NCBI GenBank assembly: GCA_963995525.1
Contig: OZ023212.1
Coordinates: forward strand, 15,284,143-15,348,142
DNA length: 64,000 nucleotides
Direction of reading: 5' to 3'
Source: Escarpia spicata
Taxonomy: Eukaryota; Annelida; Polychaeta; Sabellida; Siboglinidae
In this document: positions 32,701 through 45,149 of the stretch, piece after piece
How positions within the stretch are numbered: position 1 is the stretch's first letter
How the letters are laid out: each line of letters begins with the position of its first letter
Notes under the pieces: generated by a model
What the model was told of the DNA's origin: nothing
The model's database searches: none
What the model saw: the letters and a program-made list of their open reading frames with translations, nothing else
Made by a program: the position numbers and the translations under genes

Positions 32701-33126
32701 CACACAGGCCTATACGATGTCCACATCTGGTCACAACATTTGTACATCCTGCATGCGTGAATGTCTTCACTAAATTTGGACGTCGTCTATTCTCAATAGC
32801 TGATTCATGCTGCGTTGAAAAAACATTCTAGCTTTTGGCAAATTAAATGTTTCGTAACAAAAACAAAACATTTAAAAACAAAACATCGCAACAAAACATT
32901 ATTTTGTTATGCAATATAAGTATACGTAATACACACGCTAACGATTTACACAGTGAAAAGAATGCTAAGATTCTGCTAATCAATTCAATTTTGTGCGTCA
33001 AACTATGACTTAGTTTTAATATAAAGTGTCCACTGTCATCGTTGTTTTGTCGCCAACCAGCAGTGATGTTTTCGTTAAAGCCTACACGTTTGTTCTTGAT
33101 CAATTTAACAAGCTAAATGTAATTGT
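32701..33126. other. Gene-free stretch
   Basis: AT-rich sequence with AAACAAAACATTT-type patches. No coding region supported; an 86-codon minus frame (32843-33103) is unremarkable. Confidence 0.4.
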
Positions 33127-33625
33127 AAGTTCTTATATAGAAGGGTGTCGTGTCGTTAGAACTGCCCAGGCAGTATACTCTTCACCACTAGCAGAATTGT
33201 TCAATCGAAAACCATCTCGACTTCTCTAGCAGGGAAGCGTTCAGCCATACTGCAATAATTGCGCGAAAGTTATTCATACACACATATCCATCAACACATA
33301 TAGCAATGTATTCCTCTATAGAGGTGAGTGAACGTGGAGTGAACGTGGAGTGAACGTGGAGTGAACGTGGAGTGAACGTGGAGTGAACGTGGAGTGAACG
33401 TGGAGTGAACGTGGAGTGAACGTGGAGTGAACGTGGGGTGAACGTGGGGTGAACGTGGGGTGAACGTGGAGTGAACGTGGAGTGAGCGTGGAGTGAACGT
33501 GGAGGGAACGTGGAGTGAACGTGGAGGGAACGAATGTGCTATAGACTAGAGACAGCAGCAAGGGAAGTTGAACGCGGAATCTCTCGACTAAGAGTCGGAT
33601 GCTTTGAACACTACACTACCGCGCT
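33127..33625 (-). mobile_element. SINE copy carrying an internal minisatellite
   Basis: The minus strand has the tail (GTAAGTTCTTATATAG on the plus strand, 33127), the body (ATTGTTCAATCG-AAACCATCTCGACTTC) and, beyond the 12-bp array, the tRNA-like head (GCGCGGTAGTGTAGTG to CGCGTTCAACTTCC, minus strand). The array therefore sits inside the SINE, where other copies have one CGTAGAGTGAACGAG. Confidence 0.8.
33330..33535. repeat. 12-bp minisatellite (TGAACGTGGAGT)n
   Basis: About 17 units of TGAACGTGGAGT. Three neighbouring units have GGGG for GGAG and two late ones have GAGGGAACG. It replaces one short segment of the host SINE. Confidence 0.95.
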
Positions 33626-33871
33626 CCACGTGGAATATGCTCCCTGCTACTTTAACCCAAACAAACAAGATTATGTCTCTACACACTGCTACATAGTATA
33701 TGCTGCCAACTCTTTACCCTGTAGCATCAGAAGTCTGACAAATATGCTTTTTCCTCTTGACCAGCTATGTTTCTGGGTAAATGATTCCACTAACGGCTCT
33801 AGATCACTCTCACGTGATTCGCGTGCCTGAATCTGGAGGTACAATTATCATGCATCCCGGTGTCATACAGT

Positions 33872-34007
33872 GCGGGCGTGCGGGCGTGCGGGCGTGCGGG
33901 CGTGCGGGCGTGCGGGCGTGCGGGCGTGCGGGCGTGCGGGCGTGCGGGCGTGCGGGCGTGCGGGCGTGCGGGCGTGCGGGCGTGCGGGCGTGCGGGCGTG
34001 TGGGCGT
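33872..34007. repeat. 8-bp minisatellite (GCGGGCGT)n
   Basis: Sixteen nearly perfect GCGGGCGT units plus a final TGTGGGCGT. Very GC-rich and CpG-rich in an AT-rich region. Because 8 is not a multiple of three, all three frames give the same Arg/Ala/Cys/Gly/Val pattern, so the open frames mean nothing. Confidence 0.97.
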
Positions 34008-34225
34008 TTGTTTTGTGCGTCGTTGCGTTTGTTGCGCGGGCGTAGGTTATACGTCATTATGTTACTGATAAATAAAAACGAAGGCAGAGGCGGATCGATG
34101 ATATAACCTAATATAGGCGATATGTGCAATGTATCAATTATGTGTGTCCTTTATTTTAACAATATTAACCTTTTAACACTCCCAGCTAAATAGTTTAAGC
34201 TCATTTATGATTTCAATATGATTGA

Positions 34226-34369
34226 AAAATGTAAGTTCTTATATAGCGCAGTATCCAGTCCTCGGGACTGCTCAAAGCGCTTTACACTTTACTCACTGGC
34301 AGACCTATTCAATTGAACTTGAATTGGGAAGCATTTAACCACACTGCAATTAAAGCGCGAAAGCTATTC
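34226..34369 (-). mobile_element. SINE fragment, tail and 3' body
   Basis: It begins (plus strand) AAGTTCTTATATAGCGCAGT, then CCAGTCC TCG GGACTG, AAAGCGCTTTACA and the body to GCGAAAGCTATTC. It stops exactly at 34369, where the left arm of the large inverted repeat begins. Confidence 0.8.
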
Positions 34370-35262
34370 TTCGAGGGATCGTTGGTGATGATGATCATGG
34401 CAATCATCATTATCATGGTGATGGTAATAATGATGATGCTGAGGAGGAGGAGGATTATGAGGATGATGATGACGATGATGATGATAATGACAATGCTGGT
34501 GATCGTGATGGTGGTGATGATGATGGCAAGCAACCCATTTATAATCCACAGTCATGTCGCATTCCTATATATTTGACTAGATCCATCTCACTCTGGTGTA
34601 GGGGCTACTGAAACAATAATTGGAAAGTCAAACGTCAAGATAAAGTTCGTGCGTAGACGAACAAAAATTCAACCTGGACAATCTATTAAAAACAAGCCAT
34701 CAATATATTTCAACCAATGACTGTGCAAATTCGTCAGGGTTATATGGTTTGAACAACTAATGCAAATCTAGAGTTCAATGTGTATGAAACAAGGACTAAT
34801 AGCACTAGTCACAATTTACACTGATTTAATTTCGTTTAAATGAATCAGAACTTTATCGCTGGAAATAACAACTTAATTAAGCTTTGTTAATAACAGTGTC
34901 AATCTTAGAGGTTCGTCTTAATTCTTTTCACATAACACGTAGCCAATCCAGTGGTAATACAAATTATTATAACATAAACGAATGCATGAAATAAATTGCC
35001 AAGTATCAATTCAAATATCTAGTAAATAGTTTTTGTTAAGTAGTCTCAATAATAACATAAACTATATTATGTCCATAATTAACGACTGTGTACCGATGTT
35101 GTATTAACATAAGTATATTGTTCTTTCTCAATGACCCACGTTTGTATATGACATATTAAAGACGAACATTGTCTTTCCACATTTTGATGCCATTCTGATA
35201 TTTACGGTACTTCGAATTGACATTTGATTTTTGTGTATGTTAGTCAATACATTTTAAAAAGT
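34370..35262 (+). repeat. Left arm of a large inverted repeat
   Basis: The 893-bp segment, starting TTCGAGGGATCG and ending ATTTTAAAAAG, is repeated in reverse complement at 38418-39314. It contains a GAT/GAG microsatellite (about 34384-34530) and unique-looking AT-rich sequence. The arms differ by scattered substitutions and small indels (I estimate roughly 5-8%), too many for an assembly duplication of one allele. No coding frame is preserved in both arms except repeat-driven ones. Confidence 0.92.
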
Positions 35263-35657
35263 TAATTTGGTTGGATCAGTGTGTCAATTGAATTTAATAC
35301 GTTGAGTTAGTTAGATGTGCTGGTGTACGCGCTATCACAAAACAAACTTTAAAATATCGCCCAAACCTTACATACATAAATCAAACATTGTTTCGACAAT
35401 TGAGATGACACATTTTTGCCTTTCAGAATACTACACACAACGCCGTTGTAAATTGTCCCTCGGTCCATTTAATAAACCTCACACCGCCCCTTCGCCTCTC
35501 GACTTTCGCCCCTCCTCTTTATTCCTTCGCCCTTCAAGCTTTCATGCTATGCATACATGCATACATGTTTATACAGGCAGGTAAGCAATCCTCTATGTTG
35601 TTCTTGTGACATACAGCACGTCATTAGTGTAATGTTTAGCTATAAATGTTTGGTATT
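35263..35657. other. Spacer of the inverted repeat, left part
   Basis: No gene or array. The open frame at 35315-35584 has no recognisable feature. Confidence 0.4.
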
Positions 35658-35828
35658 CATAGACGCCGGAACGAGGTGAATATTGAGTGCAGGCCGAATC
35701 GGAGCCGGAACTCAACACGTCACTGGTCACTGGTTGGTGTCGGACATGACATGGGAAGAGAGTGCCCTGCAAAATTCACAAAATATTGGCGGCTCAGCCC
35801 CCAAGCCCCTCCATTCCGGCGCTTCTGG
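35658..35828. mobile_element. hAT-like MITE, copy 1
   Basis: A 171-bp element whose left end CATAGACGCCGGAACG mirrors its right end (reverse complement CCAGAAGCGCCGGAATGG), with the inner phrase AATATTGGCGGCTCAGCCCC. A second copy lies at 44761-44945. The GGCGCCGGAAC-type terminus with AGCCCCC interior is familiar from short non-autonomous elements in invertebrates; the hAT label is inference. Confidence 0.55.
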
Positions 35829-37010
<1,182 letters not shown>

Positions 37011-37739
37011 TGAGTACGTGCATGCGCGCGTGTGCGTCTGTGTGAGTGTGATGGCTGGCACACGTGAACGCGTATGCGGACGTGCGTGCGTGTCGGTGAG
37101 TGCGTGCATGCGTAGCTTGTATCGCGCATACGTGTGTGTGTGCTAGTGTGAGAAAGATAGTGTGCGTGCGTTCATGAGTGTTTATGTAAATAATGTTTAT
37201 TTATTCGATTTCATAATGGCTGCCATATGAATACACTTAGCAACACAACCGACGTAATTATCTGTTGTATAAACGCACTGCCCCTGATGCGCGTAAGGAA
37301 TTGTGGATCCCGGAAATGGCGTGATGCAGCTTATCTAATTTGCAACAATTGAAGAACGTAAGACATTGTTTCCGTCGATACCAACAGAGTAATAACACGC
37401 TCCATAAAGCTGTCTTATCCAGCCATCGGTCGACCGATAAGTGGCCCACGACTTCCGCAAGATCACAAAGCCCTCTTGCCTCCCGTAGCTTACACCTCGT
37501 TACTTATCACGACACAGTGCGAGCGTGGGCGAAAAAGACACATGCCACACAACTGCTATTTTGAGAGACGTCACCTGTCAACTGTATCATTTTACGGCAC
37601 GTGATATTGTCCGTGATATCTTGATTGGATGTGATTACTATTCGCACAAAAACTGGTACTCTAATCATGTTTCATCTCATCATTTGTATAAAAGTTACAG
37701 AAGCAAGTTCACATATAACGCATTATCCTCAGGACTGTT
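37011..37739. other. Spacer of the inverted repeat, right part
   Basis: GT/CG-rich decay of the microsatellite to about 37165, then unremarkable sequence. No supportable gene. Confidence 0.4.
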
Positions 37740-37893
37740 CGTGTGTAAACGTGTGTTTGCGTGTGTGCGTTGTGCGTGTGAACGTGCGTGCGTGTGTGCG
37801 TGTGTGCGTGTGTGCGTGTGTGCGTGTGTGCGTGTGTGCGTGTGTGCGTGTGTGCGTGTGTGCGTGTGTGCGTATGTGTGTGTGTGTGTGTGT
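37740..37893. repeat. (GTGTGC)n microsatellite
   Basis: About 15 GTGTGC hexamers with flanking GTGT runs, the same hexamer class (opposite strand) as 26973-27125. Confidence 0.95.
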
Positions 37894-38417
37894 CTCACCA
37901 GTCGATTGAACCAATGAACCAGCAGGGGCAACCTTTGATTGGTATTTAACATATATGCACTATATATAAATAATCCTGTAACGGATTTGTTCAAAACTGC
38001 TGAAATGACGTCCTATTTTGACGGAAGTGCTACACAATATTGGCCATTGAATTCTTGGGACATCCAGTTTTGCCATCAATTTCCAGAGAGCAGGCGAGAG
38101 GCCGTCACCTAGCACGAGAGATAAGATAACTTAGACATGAACCTCGCTGCACGCAAACACCATAGCGAGCGGAAGTTCTTAATGCATCCAATATCAGTGT
38201 CACTCCGACGTTGCAAATATTTATTCTGGTCGCCATCTAGAGAAGAGTTAAACACCTATTTTTGAATATCATGCCATACTATACTTGGCAACATATTTCA
38301 CAATAATATTTTTATTTCTAAGAAAAGTATACGTTATCAGCTAAGGTAGCTTATCGTTATATAATTGGTTGCTTGCATAACACAGATTGCAAGACAGGTG
38401 CCACAATGATAAGCAAC
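37894..38417. other. Spacer next to the right inverted-repeat arm
   Basis: No coding region, RNA gene or array seen. Confidence 0.4.
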
Positions 38418-39314
38418 ACTTTTTAAAATGTATTGACTAACATACACAAAAATCAAATGTCAATTCGAAGTACCGTAAATATCAGAATGGCATCAAAATG
38501 TGGAAAGACAATGTTCGTCTTTAATATGTCATACACAAACGTGAGTCATGAAGAAAGAACAATATACTTATGTTAATACAACATCGGTATACCGACATTA
38601 ATTATAGACAACATATAGTTTATGTTATTATTGACTACTTAACAAAAACTGTTTACTAGATATTTGAAATGATACTTGGCAATTTATTTCATGCATTCGT
38701 TTATGTTATAATAATTTGTATTAACACTGGGTTGGCTACGTGTTGTGTGAAAAGAATTAAGACGAACCTCTAAGATTGACACTGTTATTAACAAAGCTTA
38801 ATTAAGTTGTTGTTTCTAGCGATAAAGTTATGATTCATTTAAACGAAATTAAATCAGTGTAAATTGTGACTAGTGCTATTAGTCCTTGTTTCATACACAT
38901 TGAACTCTAGATTTGCATTAGTTGTTCAAACCATATAACCCTGACGAATTTGCACAGTCATTGGTTGAAATATATTGATGGCTTGTTTTTAATAGATTGT
39001 CCAGGTTGAATTTTTGTTCGTCTACGCACGAACTTTATCTTGACGTTTGACTTTCCAATTATTGCTTCAGTAGCCCCTACACCAGAGTGAGATGGATCTA
39101 GTCAAATATCTAGGAATGCGACATGACTGTGGATTATAAATGGGTTGCTTGCCATCATCATCACCACCATCACGATCACCAGCATTGTCATTATCATCAT
39201 CATCGTCATCATCATCCTCATAATCCTCCTCCTCCTCAGCATCATCATTATTACCACCACCATCACCATGATAATGATGATTGCCATGATCATCATCACC
39301 AGCGATCCCTCGAA
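38418..39314 (-). repeat. Right arm of a large inverted repeat
   Basis: Reverse complement of 34370-35262, starting CTTTTTAAAATG and ending CGATCCCTCGAA. The ATC microsatellite (about 39150-39300) mirrors the GAT repeat of the left arm and is about 6 bp longer. The outer flank (GCCAGGATAATATTTCC) is not SINE, unlike that of the left arm. Confidence 0.92.
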
Positions 39315-40139
39315 GCCAGGATAATATTTCCAAGGATAGCAATTATCATTTGTTGTGTGTTCATATAGCTTATCAGTCTAAGCAGAGGCTACGTGAGTGA
39401 GGAGACGTGTAGCTAGAATGTGGTGAAAGTGGTGTTCGTAGATTATCACTGGACCTCGTCTTCCTTGTCTCACGCTTTTTCGCTACGGCTGCTAGTCTGT
39501 TGATTTCAAATGGCTGTTTTTGTTATGCGAGTTAGTACACAGTCGAGCGTCAGATTCCCAAGTGTTCGGCACTATTTCACACTTTTTTTAAAGTGATGTT
39601 TGAGGACCACGTTGAAGATTTTTGCCCTGACCTCCTTGCCAGCACGTTGCGACTGAATCGAATTAATATCGTGACGTTTTCTCTCATAACCAATGAGTGT
39701 TGACTTCGTTGTCCCCAGATTGAAGGACAGCTTGTTATCAATCAGCCATTCTCAGACTGATTCATATTCACAAGAAACAATGTTATTTTGAATATTATTA
39801 TGATGTTAATATTAAGACTGAATCCAGTTGATGTCGGATTTCTCAAGTCAAGAAGTAGGTTTACTATCAATGGTTTGACGTGACGCTTCCGCAAGTATGA
39901 TCTAACTATTCACGCTCCTCTATTGTTGCCTATTTTGGAGTGGCAAAATGGCAGACAATGTCATTAGTTAATGATCAGTCATCTACTATCCGTATACAGA
40001 CACCAGTGGGCCATTCCCACCAATGCGATATGCAGTGTTTGCGGCTTGTGATGTGTCACAAATAAGCCGTATGATGTCGTCCATTATGAACACACATGTC
40101 TGGATGTCGGAAAGTATTTATGTCTTCCCTAAAAGAAAC
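39315..40139. other. Gene-free stretch
   Basis: No supportable gene, RNA or array. Confidence 0.4.
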
Positions 40140-40390
40140 ATTGATTTAATCGTATATATATATATATATTATATATAATTATATATCTATATATATGTAT
40201 ATATAATTATTTATATATATATATGCTGAATTATGTTAATGTAATCATTATACATATCTATATAATGATTACATTAATGTAATCATTACATATATATATC
40301 ATCAACAATATATATATATATATATATATAATTATACATATATATAATTATATTAAAATTATATATAATTATATTAAAATTACATTAAAA
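40140..40390. repeat. AT-rich palindromic cluster
   Basis: TA runs alternate with small inverted repeats. The clearest is TTAATGTAATCATTATA (40236-40252) against TATAATGATTACATTAA (40261-40277), with another TGTAATCATTACA copy following. TATAATTATATTAAAAT occurs twice at the right end. Confidence 0.85.
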
Positions 40391-42529
40391 TAATCAACAC
40401 ATAGCAGTGACCACAGACAATATATATCATAACTTACTAGACCGAACAACCTTATAGGTGTTTGCATTGCTCTTCTGCACAAAGGTACAATACGCATAAG
40501 AATAAACGAAACCAACCGCATAAGGTCTATACTGTCCATATTGATGTATTGTTGATGATGTTTACGATACATTAGTTCCCAGAGTTCGCGAGGAAGAACA
40601 CTGACAGAGATTCGACGCTGGGCGGGGCGATTCAAGATGGCGGCTGATATTGCTGATGAAATTGGCAACGGAAATCCGAATAATGACATAGATTAGGCGA
40701 CGAGTCGTGGGATTATGGCGCTGCTGCGACAGTGCGTCATAATTAGCGAATACAAAACCGCAAGACCGAAATTTATTCAGCTAATGAAACGGAAGCAAGG
40801 TCAGACGAAGCGTGAACTTTCCGACAAATGAGGAAGTGTTTTATGTTTCTGCTTAAATTCAATTTACCTAAGCAATTGCACGGTTGCACACAAGCATTGT
40901 TTTCAGTTGAGAACAAATTTTCATTTATGTCCTTTGAGCGGGACTAGTCAGGCATGCGCTGGTATCCATGGGCAACGCGATGAAGCTTGCTCAGTCTGTG
41001 TTCATTGAAGCTATCACTGTCGAAGTGTCGATAAATCTGCACTTAAGTGGAGTGAGTTTTACAATGTGTGATCACCATCTATGCCCGACACCAGAGTACG
41101 CGATAACCTTTCTGACTGGTGAAGCACCACGTGCCATGCTTGAGTTGTGCAGGAACTGGTCTTTTGTCTGATCGATTGAAGTGTGATTTGCACGTTGCGT
41201 GCTGCATGGGAGGTACAGAGCTCACGATAAATATACCGATAAATGTTGTGTAAGTACCATAACATCATATGTCAATGATGTTTACGTGTGACTTAGTATA
41301 CGATACACGTAAATAACACACATATGTAAGATATGAAGTAGAAGACGAACCAACAGTTTAACTTGGCGCAAGGAAAGGGCACAGAGGGAATGTCGGTGCT
41401 CCGTAACATCTCAGGAAAAGAAGAACTTAAGAACAACGGAAAGAACAATGGTTGACATTCACATACCACGCCAAGCACTTGGCCAAGCATATGGTGTGTG
41501 GCTTGTCCGAAAGCAATACACCAGACGGACGAATTTCGTTTTGAGAAATCTATCAGCAAAGGATTACTTCTATCACGTTTTGTTGCAACATGGCCAAAGA
41601 GAAACATGCGCCTGATAGAAGGAAATATGCGTGAGAGGGAATGACGTTGTGCCACCGAGGGAAGGTATGCGTGGAAACAATGGGCTGGTGATATCACCTT
41701 GATAGCTACAGCAAAGGTAAACTAAGTGCAGTGAACATACACAGTGAGAGTTTCGACAAGAGATTTAATGACACGAAGACTCGTGTGATGATTCTGAATG
41801 GAATAAATCCATCCAGTCATGATCAACGAGGAAAAAACATGCCATGTGCGGGGAAAGACGGAGTGAGGATTTCGGTGAAACAATCAATGAGATGGAGACA
41901 CATGTGATGAATGAAATGAGCACAGATTAGGGTTGACATGTTTAGGATGAAATACACAAAAACCGGGATAGTTTAGAGTGAGACATGCTACAGTGGGAAG
42001 CATAGTACGTCTGGAAAGACGATTGCATAGCGTTAAACTAGAAATATTTTATTGACGTACTTCCTAGTTTGATGCGATGCACATTTGAGTCTTGAACTAT
42101 ATAAACATGAATAAGAAACACGGCTACACGCATCCGAGGAGTGGCTATAGCGCAGGATGAACGGGATAATTGAAGCTGGACACTTGGAAACATTAACGTC
42201 TCTGTCGGGATTAAAGTAGTGTTTAAGGAAGAAGAATGTCTGCTACATTTCATCAAGAGAAGAAAGCTGGTTAAGTACGACCATTGAACACAAAACTCGT
42301 AAATTCCGGTACTAAGCAGTATATAAGGAGAAATGCCAAGAAAAAGCTGGAGAGACAGAAGAAAAATGAAAAGGATTTACCTGGTCAGACAGGTGCCTGG
42401 TGGCGCCACTGGATCAACCGAGGTCGTGGCACACACCATCGTCATGACAGGTACATTTGCTATTTATTGTAAATTATTTTATGGAAACACTTTTCAGCTG
42501 ATTCAACCACACCAGTCAAAACAGGTGCA
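40391..42529. other. No recognised gene; one possible gene start
   Basis: AAGATGGCGGC at about 40631 (plus) is a YY1-like initiator around an ATG, but the frame stops after 19 codons and has no GT donor before the stop. Minus frames at 40369-40689 (106 codons) and 41293-41697 (134 codons) show no domain, clear signal peptide or repeat that I recognise. Confidence 0.35.
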
Positions 42530-42886
42530 CGGGCGCACGCGCACGCACGCACGCGAACGAACCACACGCACAGGCACATGCGAACGCGCGCGCGGAGACC
42601 CACACGCACACACACCCACACACACGCACACACACGTGCACACACGTGCACACACGCGCATACACGCGCACACACACCCACACACACGCATACACACGCG
42701 CACACACGCGCACATACGCGCACACACACGCACACACATACGCACGCACGCACACACACACACGCACACACACGCACACACATGCACACACACACGCCCA
42801 CACATGCACACATACCCACACGCACACCCACACACACACACACACGCACACACGCACACACACACACACACACACCACACACAGCA
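42530..42886. repeat. (CA/CGCA)n complex microsatellite
   Basis: A 350-base run of CACACA, CACACG, CACGTGCA and CACACCCA blocks. The longest frames on both strands (plus 42333-43001; minus 42460-42922) are open only because the sequence lacks T on one strand and A on the other. Confidence 0.97.
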
Positions 42887-43857
42887 ATGCATGATAAATA
42901 GCCTACAAAGGCGGGTGATCAATTATCGTTGGATTCTAGATAAGCCAACGATGTCCTTGCCAACTGTCCTTGTAAATGACAATCTTGTTCAATCTTGTTA
43001 AAAACCTCCGAGAAAACAACAAAAAGTAAAACTTGGAGCCCAGTATAGATAGGTAGGGCTTGCAGGTGGCAATTGTGGTGAATTAGAATGAGACATTACC
43101 AGAAATACTGAGCTTTCGTAGACTCTATGTTCGTGCCAATCGCCCGCGTTAAATGACAGATCTAATTGTTTTTGTCGCAGCGCAACGCATAATTGTTTTT
43201 TTGTCGCAACACGCAGCCAATTAAAGCATCGCCTGCACATCGTACGATCGGTACACGCCTAATAGCCACACTTAAGTCATATATTCATCGCACGCGCTTA
43301 CAATAAGTTTTTATAAGAATACATTAGTACATTCTTGAATCCAAAATGAATTAGTTGATAATATAGTCAAACTTTCTATTTCACAGCCATGTACTATCCA
43401 TATTTTTCTCTAAATATCTACTGAATAGCAGAGTTCATTACATAGTAACACAAATATTTCCTTTTCTTAATTTTGGAATTTTTTTAGTTATGTGCTTTGA
43501 AGGGGACACATTTATTTTGTTAAGATTATTAATAAATGTCATAATCAAAAGTGAGCGGACAGTAATGTACAATATGAACATCAATGTCATTTGAATGTTA
43601 CTATCTTTTTACAAATTTGCTGTTCTTGATATTCTCCATTTATAATTTCAATAATTAAACTCACAATTAAAACTACTTATATATTTAAAATTAATTCCCA
43701 TGATTCTACAAAGGTGATGCTGTACAGTAGTCATTTCGTAGAGCAAAGTTAAGCTCCAATGTTGTAACTCAGTCTTTGAAGCACCCGATCATTTAAAGGA
43801 ACGTCGTATATCCCTTACCCAGGATCAGTTGCCGGTTAATAGTCATTATAATACATG
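42887..43857. other. Gene-free AT-rich stretch
   Basis: No supportable gene. Could contain the 3' untranslated region if the 72-bp repeat at 43858-44583 is coding on the minus strand. Confidence 0.35.
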
Positions 43858-44583
43858 CTTATTATCAAGACTTGTCATTTCGTGTGTGTAAGTACCGTAG
43901 GAACCAAACACATCAACGGTAGGAACGCCTGGCTCTGCACGACCTGTCATTTCGTGTGTGTAAGGACCGTAGGAACCAAACACATCAACGGTAGGGAAGT
44001 CTGGTTCTGCAAGACCTGTCATGTCGTGTGTGTAAGGTCCGTAGGAACCAAACACATGAACTGTAGGGAAGTCTGGTTCTGCAAGACCTGTCATGTCGTG
44101 TGTGTAAGGACCGTAGGAACCAAACACATCAACGGTAGGGAAGTCTGGTTCTGCAAGACCTGTCATGTCGTGTGTGTAAGGACCGTAGGAACCAAACACA
44201 TCAACGGTAGGGACGTATGGCTCTGCAAGACCTGTCATGTCGTGTGTGTAAGGACCGTTGGAACCAAACACATCAACGGTAGGGAAGTCTGGTTCTGCAA
44301 GACCTGTCATTTCGTGTGTGTAAGGACCGTTGTAACCAAACACATCAACGGTAGGGAAGTCTGGTTCTGCAAGACCTGTCATTTCGTGTGTGTAAGGACC
44401 ATAGGAACCAAACACATGAACTGTAGGGACGTCTGGCTCTGCAACAACTGTCATGTCGTGTGTGTAAGGACCGTTGGAACCAAACACATGAACGGTAGGG
44501 ACGTCTGGCTCTGCAACACCTGTCATGTCGTGTGTGTAAGGACCGTTGGAACCAAACACATCAACGGTAGGACATATGGCTCT
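43858..44583 (-). repeat. 72-bp repeat with a continuous coding-like frame
   Basis: Ten 72-bp units. On the minus strand they encode a 24-residue repeat, FGSYGPYTHDMTGLAEPD followed by FPTVDV, open for 237 codons and ending in a unique tail SLDNKHVL and a stop (43846). Differences between units are mostly single substitutions (Y/N, D/E, F/V, D/H) with no indel inside the array. The first unit (about 44570) lacks one base, shifting its frame, and directly before it the minus strand reads TCTCATTATTTTTTATTGCAG, a good splice-acceptor-like sequence. The plus strand is also open (269 codons, Cys/Val/Thr-rich). It may be a repeat-coding exon of a secreted or structural protein, or simply a minisatellite whose unit is divisible by three. 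Confidence 0.6.
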
Positions 44584-44760
44584 GCAATAAAAAATAATGA
44601 GAGGAAACAGCGAGTATTATTTTACTATATCTATCTGACTGTTAACAGATATTTGTTGGGGTAAAATACAAATTGCGTATAATGTTTCGGGCTATTAAAC
44701 GACAGTTAACGGACAGTAAATCGTCAACGTATTTATTCTAGTAGAAGAACAGCAAATGAA

Positions 44761-44945
44761 TGGATAGAAATCGGAACGAGTTGTATATCGGGGTCTGAGG
44801 CGAAACTTCAGCACCCGCTGCTGTCGGGCATTACTTTCGAAGCGTGGAGATATTTTCAAATTCACAAAATACTGGAGGTGGTGCTTAACCATCCACTCGA
44901 AATATTGGCGGGCTTAGCTCCCATAACCCCTTCCGACTCCTATGG
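44761..44945. mobile_element. hAT-like MITE, copy 2
   Basis: The left end GGATAGAAATCGGAACGAG and right end (reverse complement CCATAGGAGTCGGAAGGGG) match copy 1 at 35658-35828, as does the interior TTCACAAAATACTGG and AATATTGGCGGGCTTAGCTC. About 185 bp long, diverged from copy 1. Confidence 0.55.
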
Positions 44946-45149
44946 AATGTATGAATGAGTAACACATATACCTTTACAATGATTTCAACCTACCTTCCAG
45001 ATCACCATTAAACCAACATTTTCCTTCCAGTTGCCTTGAAACTTCATGTGTTTGTGCTACATTGTGGTGGCAACTAGTGTGCATGTCGCCAACTGACTGA
45101 TATATGCCAGCATTTCGCATAGGCGTTACTGAGGTTTTCTAATCTATTA

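Noticed and set aside
40631..40690. First coding exon starting AAGATGGCGGC
   Set aside because: Stops after 19 codons with no GT donor beforehand; kept only as a note on a YY1-like initiator.
41293..41697. 134-codon minus frame
   Set aside because: No recognised domain or splice context, and the overall composition is like the flanks; not called as a gene.
42333..43001. 222-codon frame and minus-strand Cys/Val frames
   Set aside because: Composition is that of the CA/CG microsatellite; only the first 70 or so codons are non-repetitive and they match nothing I know.
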